From: Candidatus Methanovirga procula
GTDB taxonomy: Archaea > Methanobacteriota > Methanobacteria > Methanobacteriales > Methanobacteriaceae
NCBI GenBank assembly: GCA_031280375.1
Contig: JAITGU010000071.1
Location: 1-37,295, forward strand
DNA length: 37,295 bases
Reading direction: 5' to 3'
Shown here one piece after another: positions 1-9,680 of the stretch. The notes beneath the pieces were generated by a model. It saw nothing but the letters and a program-made list of their open reading frames with translations, did not search any database and was not told the origin of the DNA. Made by a program: the position numbers and the translations under genes. Numbering within the stretch: the stretch's first letter is position 1; the number at the start of each line of letters is the position of its first letter.

Positions 1-708
1 ATTTTAGAGGATGTATTAGATAGGCTATAAGATGAGAATAAAATCGAAACATTTATAAGATAATAAAATTATAGTGTATCATAGAGAATTTCCTGAGGTT
101 AATAGAAATTCTCTATAGATATTTAATTATAAAAATATAGCCGTTGTAAATATTATTTAAATTTATGCAAGTATAGTCCTTGACATAATTTTTGTAAGTA
201 ATGGACTTTTTAAATAAATATAATATTGTTTTATTTTAAGTTTTATTTAAATAGTATTTAGATATAATAAATTTTATAATTATTCAATAATAAAATAATC
301 TATGTTTAAAATGATATTTTCAAACAGAGAATAAATTCTTCTAAGTTGAAAATAAATTTTCAACAATAAAAGATTATATAAAAAGTTTATTAATTAAATT
401 ATTAATATCAAGGACTATATTATTTAAATATAGTACTTAACAAAACTTTTATAACATATTGTTAAAAACTTTATTAAAAAAATATTCTTAAAATTGTTTA
501 AATTTTAATTTAAGATATATTAACTTTTTAAAAGCATGATAAACATATTTAAAAGCATGTTAATTCATATGTATGTAGAATATCATGAATAAGCATATAT
601 AATTACATGAAGATAAGTTCAAAAATACTTACTTTATAAGATATTTATTCTCACTTATAAAAATAGTTATTTCTTACTCAATTAATATTAAATTGTGAAA
701 TTAATGAT

Positions 709-2136
709 TCATGAATCCTTAAATTTTATTCTATCCAATGGAACTAATTTAGTTTTATGGCGAATTTTGTAGTATATAAATAAGATAACGAATAATATTA
801 ATGGAATGAATAGTTGTAGTGTTGTTTTTGGATTACTTAGCATTCCATAGCTTAGATTATATATTAACATTATACTTACTCCAAAAATAACTATAAGAGA
901 TCCTATTGGGAAGAATTTAGCTTTAAACTTTAATTCAGTTAAATCTAATCCCTGTTTCAAATATCCTTTTCTAAAACGATGATGAGATAAACCAAAACAT
1001 AACCATATTAGTAATGTAGATATTCCAATTCCATTTATTAGTATTAAACATGCTTCATACCCCATTATTGCAACTATAAAACTCATTATTAAAGTGAATA
1101 TTGTGACTATTATTGAAAAGTAAGGTATTCCTTTTTTATTTGCAAGAGTGAATCTCTTTGGTGCAAATTTTTCCTTACCAAGAGAATATAATATTCTTGT
1201 TGAAGCATAAAATTCTGAATTACAGGCAGATATTAAAGCAGTTAAAATAACAAAATTCATAATGGAGTCAACTGCTGGTATTTGAGCATATTGAAATACT
1301 AAAGCAAAGGGGGTGGTGATTAAATTTGTATTAGAATTTAATAGGTAAGGAGAAGTGTATGGAATGATTGCTCCGATTACAAAGATTGTTCCAATGTAGA
1401 ATATTAGTATTCTGAGTATGACATTATTAATAGCTTTAGGCATGGACTTTGATGGATTTTCTGTTTCACCAGCTGCAATACCTATTAATTCTGTCCCACC
1501 GAATGATAATGCTGCAAGTATTAGAATTGAAAAAAATGAGTTTATATTTCCTATAAATGGTCCTCCATCATAGAAAAAATTTTTAAATCCTAATTGTTCC
1601 TGACCTGTTAATCCTAAAATAATAATTATTCCAATTATTAGAAAAATTATTATTGTGACAATTTTAACACTTGACATCCAAAATTCAGCTTCTCCAAATG
1701 ATTTTGAACCTAATAAATTAACAATAAGAACGATCGTGAAAAATAATGTATTAAATACCCAAATAGGAATATCAGGGAACCAAAATCTCATAAATATCCC
1801 ACAGGCAATTATATCCATTGCAATTGTAGAAATAGCTGTATAGTAATATACCCATCCTACTGAGAAGCCTAAGGCAGGATCAACATAGTCTTTTGTAAAT
1901 GTCATCACTGAACCAGATACAGGTCTGTATGTGGATATTTCTCCTAATCCATGCATTAAAAAGTAGATCACTATTCCAACTAATGTATAGGAAAGTAAAG
2001 CTCCTCCAGGCCCTGATTGTGAAATCATCTGTCCTGATGCTAAAAACAGCCCAGTTCCAATTGAACTGCCTATTGCTATCATTGAAATATGTCTACTTTT
2101 TAATCCTCTTTTTAAAGAAGTTTTATCTTCATTAAT
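709..2136 (-). CDS. APC-family amino acid permease; the listed ORF begins at an internal Met, frame extends to an ATT codon at 2134-2136 preceded by GGAG
   Basis: Translation RGLKSRHISMIAIGSSIGTGLFLASG is the typical APC N-terminus; about 12 hydrophobic segments; in-frame TGA at 2152-2154. Confidence 0.85.
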   Translation of the reverse strand: MNEDKTSLKRGLKSRHISMIAIGSSIGTGLFLASGQMISQSGPGGALLSYTLVGIVIYFLMHGLGEISTYRPVSGSVMTFTKDYVDPALGFSVGWVYYYTAISTIAMDIIACGIFMRFWFPDIPIWVFNTLFFTIVLIVNLLGSKSFGEAEFWMSSVKIVTIIIFLIIGIIIILGLTGQEQLGFKNFFYDGGPFIGNINSFFSILILAALSFGGTELIGIAAGETENPSKSMPKAINNVILRILIFYIGTIFVIGAIIPYTSPYLLNSNTNLITTPFALVFQYAQIPAVDSIMNFVILTALISACNSEFYASTRILYSLGKEKFAPKRFTLANKKGIPYFSIIVTIFTLIMSFIVAIMGYEACLILINGIGISTLLIWLCFGLSHHRFRKGYLKQGLDLTELKFKAKFFPIGSLIVIFGVSIMLIYNLSYGMLSNPKTTLQLFIPLILFVILFIYYKIRHKTKLVPLDRIKFKDS

Positions 2137-2342
2137 TCTATCTTCTCCTTTTCATTGGATTAGTAGTTCATTATCAAGTATTTTACTATCAAGGTAGTAT
2201 TTTTAGATTAGTATAATATCTAAAGCAGCTACTCAAATATTTATTTTATATATTAATTCGTGTTTCTAAATTATTAATTCGTGTTAATAATAAATTAAAT
2301 AAGTCAAATAAATTTATTAAATTTTAGTTTAAAGTAGATGAT

Positions 2343-2792
2343 TTATAACTTTGATTGATACCATATACACACACCAGTCCATTTACAGTTATCACAAATA
2401 TCTTTTAAGTCATCTACATTTTTAATTGAATTATTTATTATTTTATATAAATTATTTATTTTATATGCCTTGTTTTCGATTATGCCTGTTTTTTTAATTA
2501 GATTTAAATCCATTTTAGTAATTTCTTCATTGCTCCTATTTATTTCTTCTTTAGTTGAATGTTCATCATATTTTTCTAAGTTTAGGCAACATTTTTCATC
2601 TTTTAGATTGGGGCAGTAACTACAAATAATATCGGCTGCTTTAAGCACGATTATTGTAGGATTGTTTTTTAGATGAGTTATTAAATTTTCAAGATTTCTT
2701 TTGAAGTTTTCATCGTATCCATATCCTTGATATCCTTGTAAACATAGCAAATGATGTGCCCTCAACTTTATATGGTTATTTAGATTAGACAT
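2343..2792 (-). CDS. DUF1284 domain protein
   Basis: LRAHHLLCLQGYQGYGY near the N-terminus and Cys-rich pattern (CSYCPNLKDEKCC, CDNCKWTGVC). Confidence 0.8.
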   Translation of the reverse strand: MSNLNNHIKLRAHHLLCLQGYQGYGYDENFKRNLENLITHLKNNPTIIVLKAADIICSYCPNLKDEKCCLNLEKYDEHSTKEEINRSNEEITKMDLNLIKKTGIIENKAYKINNLYKIINNSIKNVDDLKDICDNCKWTGVCIWYQSKL

Positions 2793-2877
2793 GAAAACAG
2801 CCAGTATATTAATTAATTCAAAAAATTATACTCTTAAAAATAGAATTTTATAAAAATTAAAAGTTAAAAATTAGATT

Positions 2878-3483
2878 TTATTTAGGTAAAAATATTTTTG
2901 AGAAAAATGATGCCCCTATTATTTTAACAATATCTCCCACTATAAATGGTATAAGTCCCATTATAAGTAAAAGGCTAATATTTGGTAAGTTACCCATATT
3001 TAAATAATAATAAATAGCTAAAATAAATAAACCTGGTATATAGATACAGATGTAGTTAGCTATTAACATCACTGGAATCATTTTATTAAAATTCCTCGAT
3101 TTAGAGTATTTATCATTTACATATCCAATAAATAGTGATGCAAATACGAATCCTATCATATATCCTCCATTAGGACCTAAAAGGATATTTAAACCACCAT
3201 TCATACCTGCAAACCACGGTACTCCAAAAATACCTGTTCCAATATACAATATCTGGCTTAAGGGACCTAATTTTCTTCCGAGAACTAATCCTGAAATTAA
3301 AACAGCGAATGTTTGTCCTGTTATAGGAACAGGACTCCAAGATAATGGTATTATTATTTGTGCCATAATTCCTGTAAAGCAAGCCATTAAAACTACCATT
3401 ATGCCTTTTTCGATATTTGAAGATTTATTAGTTCTTTCAAATACCAATTTTCTTTTTTCACAGTAAGAGTTCATACTCGTCAT
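2878..3483 (-). CDS. bioY: BioY family biotin transporter substrate-binding component
   Basis: WSPVPITGQTFAVLISGLVLGRKLG...GGYMIGFVFAS, membrane protein of about 200 aa. Confidence 0.88.
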   Translation of the reverse strand: MTSMNSYCEKRKLVFERTNKSSNIEKGIMVVLMACFTGIMAQIIIPLSWSPVPITGQTFAVLISGLVLGRKLGPLSQILYIGTGIFGVPWFAGMNGGLNILLGPNGGYMIGFVFASLFIGYVNDKYSKSRNFNKMIPVMLIANYICIYIPGLFILAIYYYLNMGNLPNISLLLIMGLIPFIVGDIVKIIGASFFSKIFLPK

Positions 3484-3545
3484 TAAATCACATTTTAATA
3501 TAATACTTAGTTCTATTTAAATTAGTTATATTATCTAATTATAAA

Positions 3546-4685
3546 TTAGGTAGTTATTATCCTTAAAGAATCTGGTTTCTTAACGACATCATGTACACCA
3601 AAGGCAACTAAATTTTTAATTCCTTTGTTTAATGAAATATCTACTAATCTTTGAGATATTATGCCATCAAATGCAATGGAATATATTTCACCATTTGAAT
3701 TTTTAATCTCATCATAAAGTTCTTCTACTTTGACTTCTTTTAAGCTATTTAGTGTATCATCAAATATTTCACAATTACCAGTTCCCTCTAAGTCTTTTAA
3801 AATCCTCTTTAAAACAGCCAATTTATCCTCTATTTTAGGTTTTGACCTATTTACACTGTCGTCGAAGTATTGTTCAACAGGAGTCTTATTTCTTAGAGCT
3901 ACCATAACATCGTTTTTTTCAAGGTCTTCAACTTCTTTTCCAAGTGGAGCTCTTGTTATGTAATCTACTTTGCCAACTTGTAGAAGCTCTTTTAGAATTA
4001 ATTCTCCTCCATGGTCTCCATCAACAAATGCAGTTACAGTTTTCTCTTTTGTTAACTTTGCCACACTTTTAGGAATGTTCACGCCTTCAACAGCTACAGC
4101 ATTTTTAATACCGTATTTTAATAGGTTTAAAACATCGGATCTTCCTTCTACAACAAGGATAGCATCTGAAGTCATGACATTTGGACCTGCTGGCAGTCTT
4201 TCTTCACCATATTCAGAAATTTCATGAATTCTCATAGATTCTTTAACTTCTTCGATCATTTTAACGCTTTCAGGAGCTGCAACTTTCATCATACCTTCAT
4301 AAATTTCTTTTGCACGGTTTACAACTTGTTTCCTTTTAACTGCTCTTACATCTTCAACTTTTTTTGTGAAAATTTCTGCTTCACAAGGACCAACTCTATT
4401 TATGGTTTCAAGCGATGCTGCTAAAATAGCTGTTTCTATCCTATCTAAACTTGATGGAATAATAATATCTCCTTTTGATCGTCCTTCACTTGAGTGAATA
4501 TCTACTTTAATTCTTCCAATTCTTCCAGTTTTTTGTAATTCTCTTAAGTCTAAGTCATTGCTTAATAGACCTTCGGTCTGTCCAAAAATTGCTCCTACGA
4601 CATCAGGCTTCTCTACAATGCCAGTTGCGTTTATTTGTACATGTATAAGATATTTGGTTGTGGTTAATTCCTCACCTTTTCCCAT
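3546..4685 (-). CDS. dnaG: Archaeal DnaG-like primase (TOPRIM)
   Basis: TTKYLIHVQINATGIVEKPDVVGAIFGQTEGLLSNDLDLRELQKTGRIGRI; TOPRIM DAILVVEGRSDVLNLLKYGIKN / FVDGDHGG; GGAG SD upstream of ATG. Confidence 0.95.
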   Translation of the reverse strand: MGKGEELTTTKYLIHVQINATGIVEKPDVVGAIFGQTEGLLSNDLDLRELQKTGRIGRIKVDIHSSEGRSKGDIIIPSSLDRIETAILAASLETINRVGPCEAEIFTKKVEDVRAVKRKQVVNRAKEIYEGMMKVAAPESVKMIEEVKESMRIHEISEYGEERLPAGPNVMTSDAILVVEGRSDVLNLLKYGIKNAVAVEGVNIPKSVAKLTKEKTVTAFVDGDHGGELILKELLQVGKVDYITRAPLGKEVEDLEKNDVMVALRNKTPVEQYFDDSVNRSKPKIEDKLAVLKRILKDLEGTGNCEIFDDTLNSLKEVKVEELYDEIKNSNGEIYSIAFDGIISQRLVDISLNKGIKNLVAFGVHDVVKKPDSLRIITT

Positions 4686-4739
4686 TTTAACCTCTCCTTT
4701 TAGGTGATTGGGATAATATTACAAGCTAATTTATAGCTA

Positions 4740-4751
4740 TATCATATGATA
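4740..4751. promoter_or_regulatory. Perfect 12-bp palindrome TATCATATGATA upstream of dnaG
   Basis: Read directly; position in dnaG 5' region suggests operator/promoter element but AT-rich palindromes arise by chance. Confidence 0.3.
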
Positions 4752-4900
4752 ATGATCATATAATGGTAATTTATTCCATAGTTAATAAGTTAATAGGTAT
4801 ATTAATATATAATATTATAAAAAATTGAGATTTAAATTAATTTACTTAATTAAATAATACAAAAACAATAGATAATAAAATAAGCTTTATAAAACATTTT

Positions 4901-4941
4901 AATGGCTATTCATTAGCCTAATAGCCATTATTAGCCTAATA
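4901..4941. repeat. Hairpin AATGGCTATT-N9-AATAGCCATT overlapping a 12-bp direct repeat ATTAGCCTAATA x2 (18-bp period)
   Basis: Arms 4901-4910 and 4920-4929 perfectly complementary; repeats 4912-4923 and 4930-4941 identical. Confidence 0.6.
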
Positions 4942-5517
4942 ATCATTATAATCCAATGTGCATTGAATTTAATTACATTTTCTATTTATCGTTTATAGTC
5001 AATACTTGATAATATGATAACTAATGATATGGGATATATTATAATAAATTAAGGTTAGGTATTGCAAATAAATATTTACATTGATCAGTGATCCTTGTAG
5101 TAGCTCATAAATTTATAATAACCAATTTTTTTCATCAATTCATTATAACTGATTATTAATGGTATACTTAAAACACTATTTTGAACTTAATATATATTTG
5201 TTCTTATAGGCTTTTAGTATAGTACAGTAAACTTAATGTATGGCTCCAACTAATTAACTAAATTTAAACTTAATATTCTATAATCATTTAGCATAATAAA
5301 AGTGTAATAATATTCTGGTTATCATAAAAAAACTTATTTAATTGATATAATTAAACTTGTAATTGTATTTATTTGAATATATTTTTTATAGTATATAAAA
5401 ATTACTTTTTAATTTATTATATGGACAAATATATATTATATCATAAACAAACTATTAAGAGAATAAAGATAATTTATCACATAATAAATGGTATAACATC
5501 GTGGTTTAGATGGTAAT

Positions 5518-6306
5518 ATGAGTAAAAACGAAAAATTGACTCCGAAAACTTTTATGAAAAGAATATCTAAGAAGAAAAGCTGTGAAAATAAAATTTTTTC
5601 AGATGAAAATTATCTTAAATATTTATCAATTGAAAATTTATATGATAAAGATAATGAATATTACTATAATCTTAAACTTCTTATAAATTCTACTTCTTCA
5701 TCTGAAATATCCGATGCTCTTTTTTCTTTAACAAACAATAATGGAGTTTTAGAAGGATTAAAAAGTATAAATGATTTAAAAGCTTATGGTGGAGTTGTAA
5801 CTGTTGAAACATCTTCTGATGATTGGGGAACATCTACTTTAGCTATTGATGAAGCAGAAGAAGGCGAAGTGATTTTTATAAAAACTCAAGATGTGGATCA
5901 TTCAGAGGGTTCTAATTTTAAAAAAATGAAAGGTTCAGCTGTTTGGGGGGAATTAGCCTCTTTAGCAGCTAAAAGCAAAAAAATAGCTGGAACATTTGTT
6001 GGGGGATATGTGCGGGATATAGACAATTTAATTGACTTAAATTACCCAGTTTTTGCTTTGGATACATGTCCTAATGCAGGGTCTGCTCTTGGTCAAGGAA
6101 CCATTAATAAAAGTATACATTTAGCTGATCACAATATTAACCCTGGAGATTTTATATTTGGAGATAAAAGTGGGGTTGTTTTAGTTCCTAATGCTTTATT
6201 TGGGATCGTGATGAAAAAAGTAATAGATATTAAAAGAAATGAGAGAAACATTCGTGAAGGCATTGGAAAAGGAATAAATTTATCTGAAATCGTAGGATTG
6301 AAGTAA
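5518..6306 (+). CDS. RraA-like / HMG-aldolase-fold family protein with N-terminal extension of about 60 aa
   Basis: SSEISDALFSL...GTFVGGYVRDIDNLIDLNYPVFA...PGDFIFGDKSGVVLVP, typical RraA-like motifs. Confidence 0.85.
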   Translation: MSKNEKLTPKTFMKRISKKKSCENKIFSDENYLKYLSIENLYDKDNEYYYNLKLLINSTSSSEISDALFSLTNNNGVLEGLKSINDLKAYGGVVTVETSSDDWGTSTLAIDEAEEGEVIFIKTQDVDHSEGSNFKKMKGSAVWGELASLAAKSKKIAGTFVGGYVRDIDNLIDLNYPVFALDTCPNAGSALGQGTINKSIHLADHNINPGDFIFGDKSGVVLVPNALFGIVMKKVIDIKRNERNIREGIGKGINLSEIVGLK

Positions 6307-6313
6307 TACACTA

Positions 6314-6544
6314 TTAAAATCGTCTATGAAACTTTATTGAATCGGCTGTGAAGAATCCAGTTTTTCCATAATTTTCTTCTTGCATTTGCTGAATTGTATA
6401 TGAAGCATCCTCCACACTTTCTACACTCTTAAAAATTCTTCTTTCCTTTACTTTTAAGGTTTTTCCACAAACACATTTTCTTGTAGCAACACTTTCCTTT
6501 GCATACAATGCTCTACCACAATCGCAACGAAAAATAAGGTACAT
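6314..6544 (-). CDS. Small zinc-ribbon-like protein (DUF1922-like); probable start MYLIFRCDCG rather than the 6556 start in the ORF track
   Basis: MYLIFRCDCGRALYAKESVATRKCVCGKTLKV; GGAGG SD six to seven nt upstream of this ATG. Confidence 0.8.
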   Translation of the reverse strand: MYLIFRCDCGRALYAKESVATRKCVCGKTLKVKERRIFKSVESVEDASYTIQQMQEENYGKTGFFTADSIKFHRRF

Positions 6545-6545
6545 T

Positions 6546-7706
6546 TTAGCCTCCAAAAATTTTGCCTGCTAATGGAATGAATACTTTTGATGGGAGTATG
6601 ATTAAAGTGGCAATTGTCACACCAAGATTTGTTCCAACAACAACTAAAAGAATTCTGAATATTGCATTGTGCCATAAATCCTTGAAACTTCCAATTTTAG
6701 TTAGATTGGCAATATCACTTCTTTTAAATTTCCTGTACTTAGCTTCTGTTAATCCTGAAAACCATCCAGCTGCAAGTAAAGGATGTATAATAGTTAAAGG
6801 AGCTACAACAAATCCCACCAATGCAGACTGAATTTTTGAACCAGAAAGGATAGAGCCTAAAAATGCACATCCTCCACCAATTAAAACAAATTCATATAAG
6901 TTGTAAACAATATCAATCCCTTTCCAGAAAGCTATTATAAAAATTGCAACAAATGAAATTGGTATTAAAGCTAAAATAGCTTTAACCCAAGGAAAACCTT
7001 TTTTTTCAATATCTGTAAGTTCTTTTAGCGATGGTATTTCTTCTGGATTGTCAAGATAGTGGCTTATTCCTTTTTTGTGTCCTGCACCAACCACAGCAAC
7101 AACATGATCCTTTTCAATTCCCAATATAGATTTTGCTAAGTAAGCATCTCTTTCATGAACAAGAACTTGATAAACAGAAGGAGACTTATCCTTAAAGTAT
7201 TCCATAACTTCATCTAATACATCTGGGTTCTTTAAATCTTCAATATTTTCAATTTCATCTTCATCATCAAATAAGGAGTAAATAAGGCTAAAAACAAACT
7301 TAAGTTTTTCATAGGTGCCCATTTTATTCATAGTTCTTTGCAGTGTAACATTAATATCTCTATCGATTAAAACTATTTCTGCACAGTTTTTTTCTCCAGC
7401 TTCTATTGCAGCTATCATTTCAGAACCTGGTTTCACATCCAATTCTGCACCAATTTTACTTTGGATTAATGTGAGCATGGCACTTGCGATAAAAATCCCG
7501 ACTTTATCTTCTTTAATAATTTTAGTAATAGATATATCCTCTTCTTCAACACCATCTCTTTCCTGAATTAAACGCTTATATCTTCCAGAATCAAGTTCAA
7601 TAGCTACAACTTCAGGGTGTTGTTCGTGGATGACATTTTTTACTTCTTCAACACTTTCTTTAGAAACATGAGCAGTTCCAATGATCGTTAAACATTCTTT
7701 TTTCAT
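6546..7706 (-). CDS. TraB family membrane protein, full length
   Basis: TIIGTAHVSKESVEEV ... HERDAYLAKSIL ... VVAVVGAGHKKGI plus multi-TM C-terminus. Confidence 0.9.
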   Translation of the reverse strand: MKKECLTIIGTAHVSKESVEEVKNVIHEQHPEVVAIELDSGRYKRLIQERDGVEEEDISITKIIKEDKVGIFIASAMLTLIQSKIGAELDVKPGSEMIAAIEAGEKNCAEIVLIDRDINVTLQRTMNKMGTYEKLKFVFSLIYSLFDDEDEIENIEDLKNPDVLDEVMEYFKDKSPSVYQVLVHERDAYLAKSILGIEKDHVVAVVGAGHKKGISHYLDNPEEIPSLKELTDIEKKGFPWVKAILALIPISFVAIFIIAFWKGIDIVYNLYEFVLIGGGCAFLGSILSGSKIQSALVGFVVAPLTIIHPLLAAGWFSGLTEAKYRKFKRSDIANLTKIGSFKDLWHNAIFRILLVVVGTNLGVTIATLIILPSKVFIPLAGKIFGG

Positions 7707-7892
7707 AGTTGACACTCACACATAATTATAAGAATCATTGTAAAATTTTATGGATTGTATAGTTAAAAAGTTGTAATTTAAAATGAATATTTTTAAAAAA
7801 ATTTTATTTTCTAAATTCACTTTTAAAAGCTGTTTCATTACATTTTATTTAATAATTCATTTTTTATTAGATTAGATATTTATATTTTATTA

Positions 7893-8690
7893 TTAATTAA
7901 ATATAAAAGATTTTAGTATTATTAAAATAATTAAGATAGTTATAACAATTAAAATAAGCTTCATCCAAGAAAAACCTTTTTTTTCAATATCTGTAAGTTC
8001 TTTTAGCGATGGTATTTCTTCTGGATTGTCAAGATAGTGGCTTATTCCTTTTTTGTGTCCTGCACCAACCACAGCAACAACATGATCTTTTTCGATATCC
8101 AATATAGATTTTGCTAAGTAAGCATCTCTTTCATGAACAAGAACCTCATAGATAGAAGGAGACGATTTTTTCAAGTATTCCATAATTTCTTCTAATGTTT
8201 CCTGTTTTTTCAAATCTTCAATATTGTCTAATTCATTTCCTCTTGAAAACATAGAAAAAATAATGCTGAACACAAATTTAAGTTTTTCTAAGATTCCCAT
8301 TTTATTAATAGCTCTTTGTAATGTAATATTAATATCTCTATCGATTAAAGCTATTTCTGCACCGTTTTCTTCTCCAGCTTCTATTGCAGCTATCATTTCA
8401 GAACCTGGCTTCACATCTAATTCTGCACCAATTCTATTCTGAATAAAAGACAATATTCCTCCAGTAACATAAACACCAACTTTATTTTTTCTAACTATCT
8501 CACCAATCCCCATGTTTTTTTCTTCTTTTTTAATGCCATTTTTCTCGTCCATCAAACGAATAAAACGCTGATAATCAAGTTCAATAGCTACAACTTCTGG
8601 CTGTTTTGTGTAAATTACATCTTTTACTTCCTCAACACTTTCTTTAGAAACATGAGCAGTTCCAATAATCGTTAAACATTCTCTTCTCAT
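7893..8690 (-). CDS. TraB family protein, paralog of the neighbour, C-terminal membrane domain reduced to one TM segment
   Basis: Same motifs as 6546-7706, ends KKGFSWMKLILIVITILIILIILKSFIFN. Confidence 0.88.
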   Translation of the reverse strand: MRRECLTIIGTAHVSKESVEEVKDVIYTKQPEVVAIELDYQRFIRLMDEKNGIKKEEKNMGIGEIVRKNKVGVYVTGGILSFIQNRIGAELDVKPGSEMIAAIEAGEENGAEIALIDRDINITLQRAINKMGILEKLKFVFSIIFSMFSRGNELDNIEDLKKQETLEEIMEYLKKSSPSIYEVLVHERDAYLAKSILDIEKDHVVAVVGAGHKKGISHYLDNPEEIPSLKELTDIEKKGFSWMKLILIVITILIILIILKSFIFN

Positions 8691-8821
8691 TTTTACACTC
8701 TTACAGCTAAAATTTATGTAGATATCTAATCCTCTGTTTTAATTTATTTGCACTAAGACACTTTTATTATTAAAAGTATATAAATTTTTCATTGATATCT
8801 TAATGTTGTCGATTTAATAAA

Positions 8822-8880
8822 TTTTATTAAAAATTTGTTTGTTATTAAATTCTTAAGGTTTGATTATAAATAATATAAAA
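8822..8880. repeat. Imperfect direct repeat, copy 1 (second copy 9496-9556)
   Basis: ttttattaaaaatttgtttgttattaaattcttaaggtttgattataaataatataaaa vs tttattaaaaacttgtttgttattaaattatttaaagttggattataaataacattaaaa. Confidence 0.6.
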
Positions 8881-8912
8881 GATTATCACTTACAATTTTG
8901 ATATTATAGAAT

Positions 8913-9015
8913 TATAGTCATTATGGTTATGTTCATCAATTATTAATTTAATTATATCTTATAAAACATCTTTAAATTAAATTTAAATAATGTATATTAA
9001 TTATTAAAATTTTAC
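8913..9015 (+). repeat. Copy A (truncated) of TATAGTCATT repeat family
   Basis: tatagtcattatggttatgttcatcaattattaatttaattatatcttataaaacatctttaaattaaatttaaataatg matches copies at 12000 and 29219 (inverted). Confidence 0.7.
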
Positions 9016-9026
9016 AAAAGATTATA

Positions 9027-9300
9027 TTAATGAATTTTTATTATGTTGTTTGATTTTTCAATTTCTGATAGGTTATTTGTGATGATTATTATTGTTTTGT
9101 TGTTTTGGATTTTTTTAAGAACATTATTCATAGTTTTTCTTGTTTCCTCGTCAATGGATTTCATTGCTTCATCCAATAATAAAATAGGTTTTTTGTTTAT
9201 TAATGCTCTTGCTAAAGCTATTTTTTGTCTTTCTCCACTGGATAATAGTTGTCCTTTCGAATAATTTATATAAATAGCTATTTTAATTATTTTAGAAAAA
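9027..9300 (-). pseudogene. Remnant of an ABC transporter ATP-binding domain C-terminus
   Basis: Reverse-strand translation YSKGQLLSSGERQKIALARALINKKPILLLDEAMKSIDEETRKTMNNVLKKIQNNKTIIIITNNLSEIEKSNNIIKIH*: signature, Walker B and D-loop without Walker A or TM domain. Confidence 0.85.
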
Positions 9301-9495
9301 ATTGAATTTTTTATTTAATTTTAAAAATTTTTAATTGTTGTAAATTAATTTAGAAGTAGTATAATTAATTAAATTAATATAAAGTTTTTATTTCTTTTGT
9401 TATTATTTAAAATAGCTGAAGATGAAAAATTCACAATTACTATGCTCTTGTATAATAATATTAACAAAAGCTCATTACTGTCAGTTAAATAAATA

Positions 9496-9556
9496 TTTAT
9501 TAAAAACTTGTTTGTTATTAAATTATTTAAAGTTGGATTATAAATAACATTAAAAT
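9496..9556. repeat. Imperfect direct repeat, copy 2
   Basis: See 8822-8880. Confidence 0.6.
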
Positions 9557-9680
9557 AAATTTTCAATATTAAAAAAACTTTTAAAGCAGAAGTTTTGTCT
9601 GTTAAGTTCATCATGACATTCAAAACAGCAAAAATTTCATTTCCTAAGATTTTTAATTAGTTCAGCGATATTTTTCAACA

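Noticed and set aside
3170-3382. 70-aa minus ORF overlapping bioY
   Set aside because: Out-of-frame overlap with a conserved gene on the same strand.
4690-5517. Search for tRNA/ncRNA genes in long AT-rich spacers
   Set aside because: No GC-rich cloverleaf-like segment found here or in other spacers; archaeal thermostability-type GC contrast absent.
9043-9264. 73-aa + strand ORF
   Set aside because: Reverse strand encodes an obvious ABC ATPase fragment, so the + ORF is its antisense.
9369-9623. 84-aa minus ORF
   Set aside because: Low complexity, overlaps the imperfect repeat; might be a relic of the ABC locus but coding status cannot be supported.
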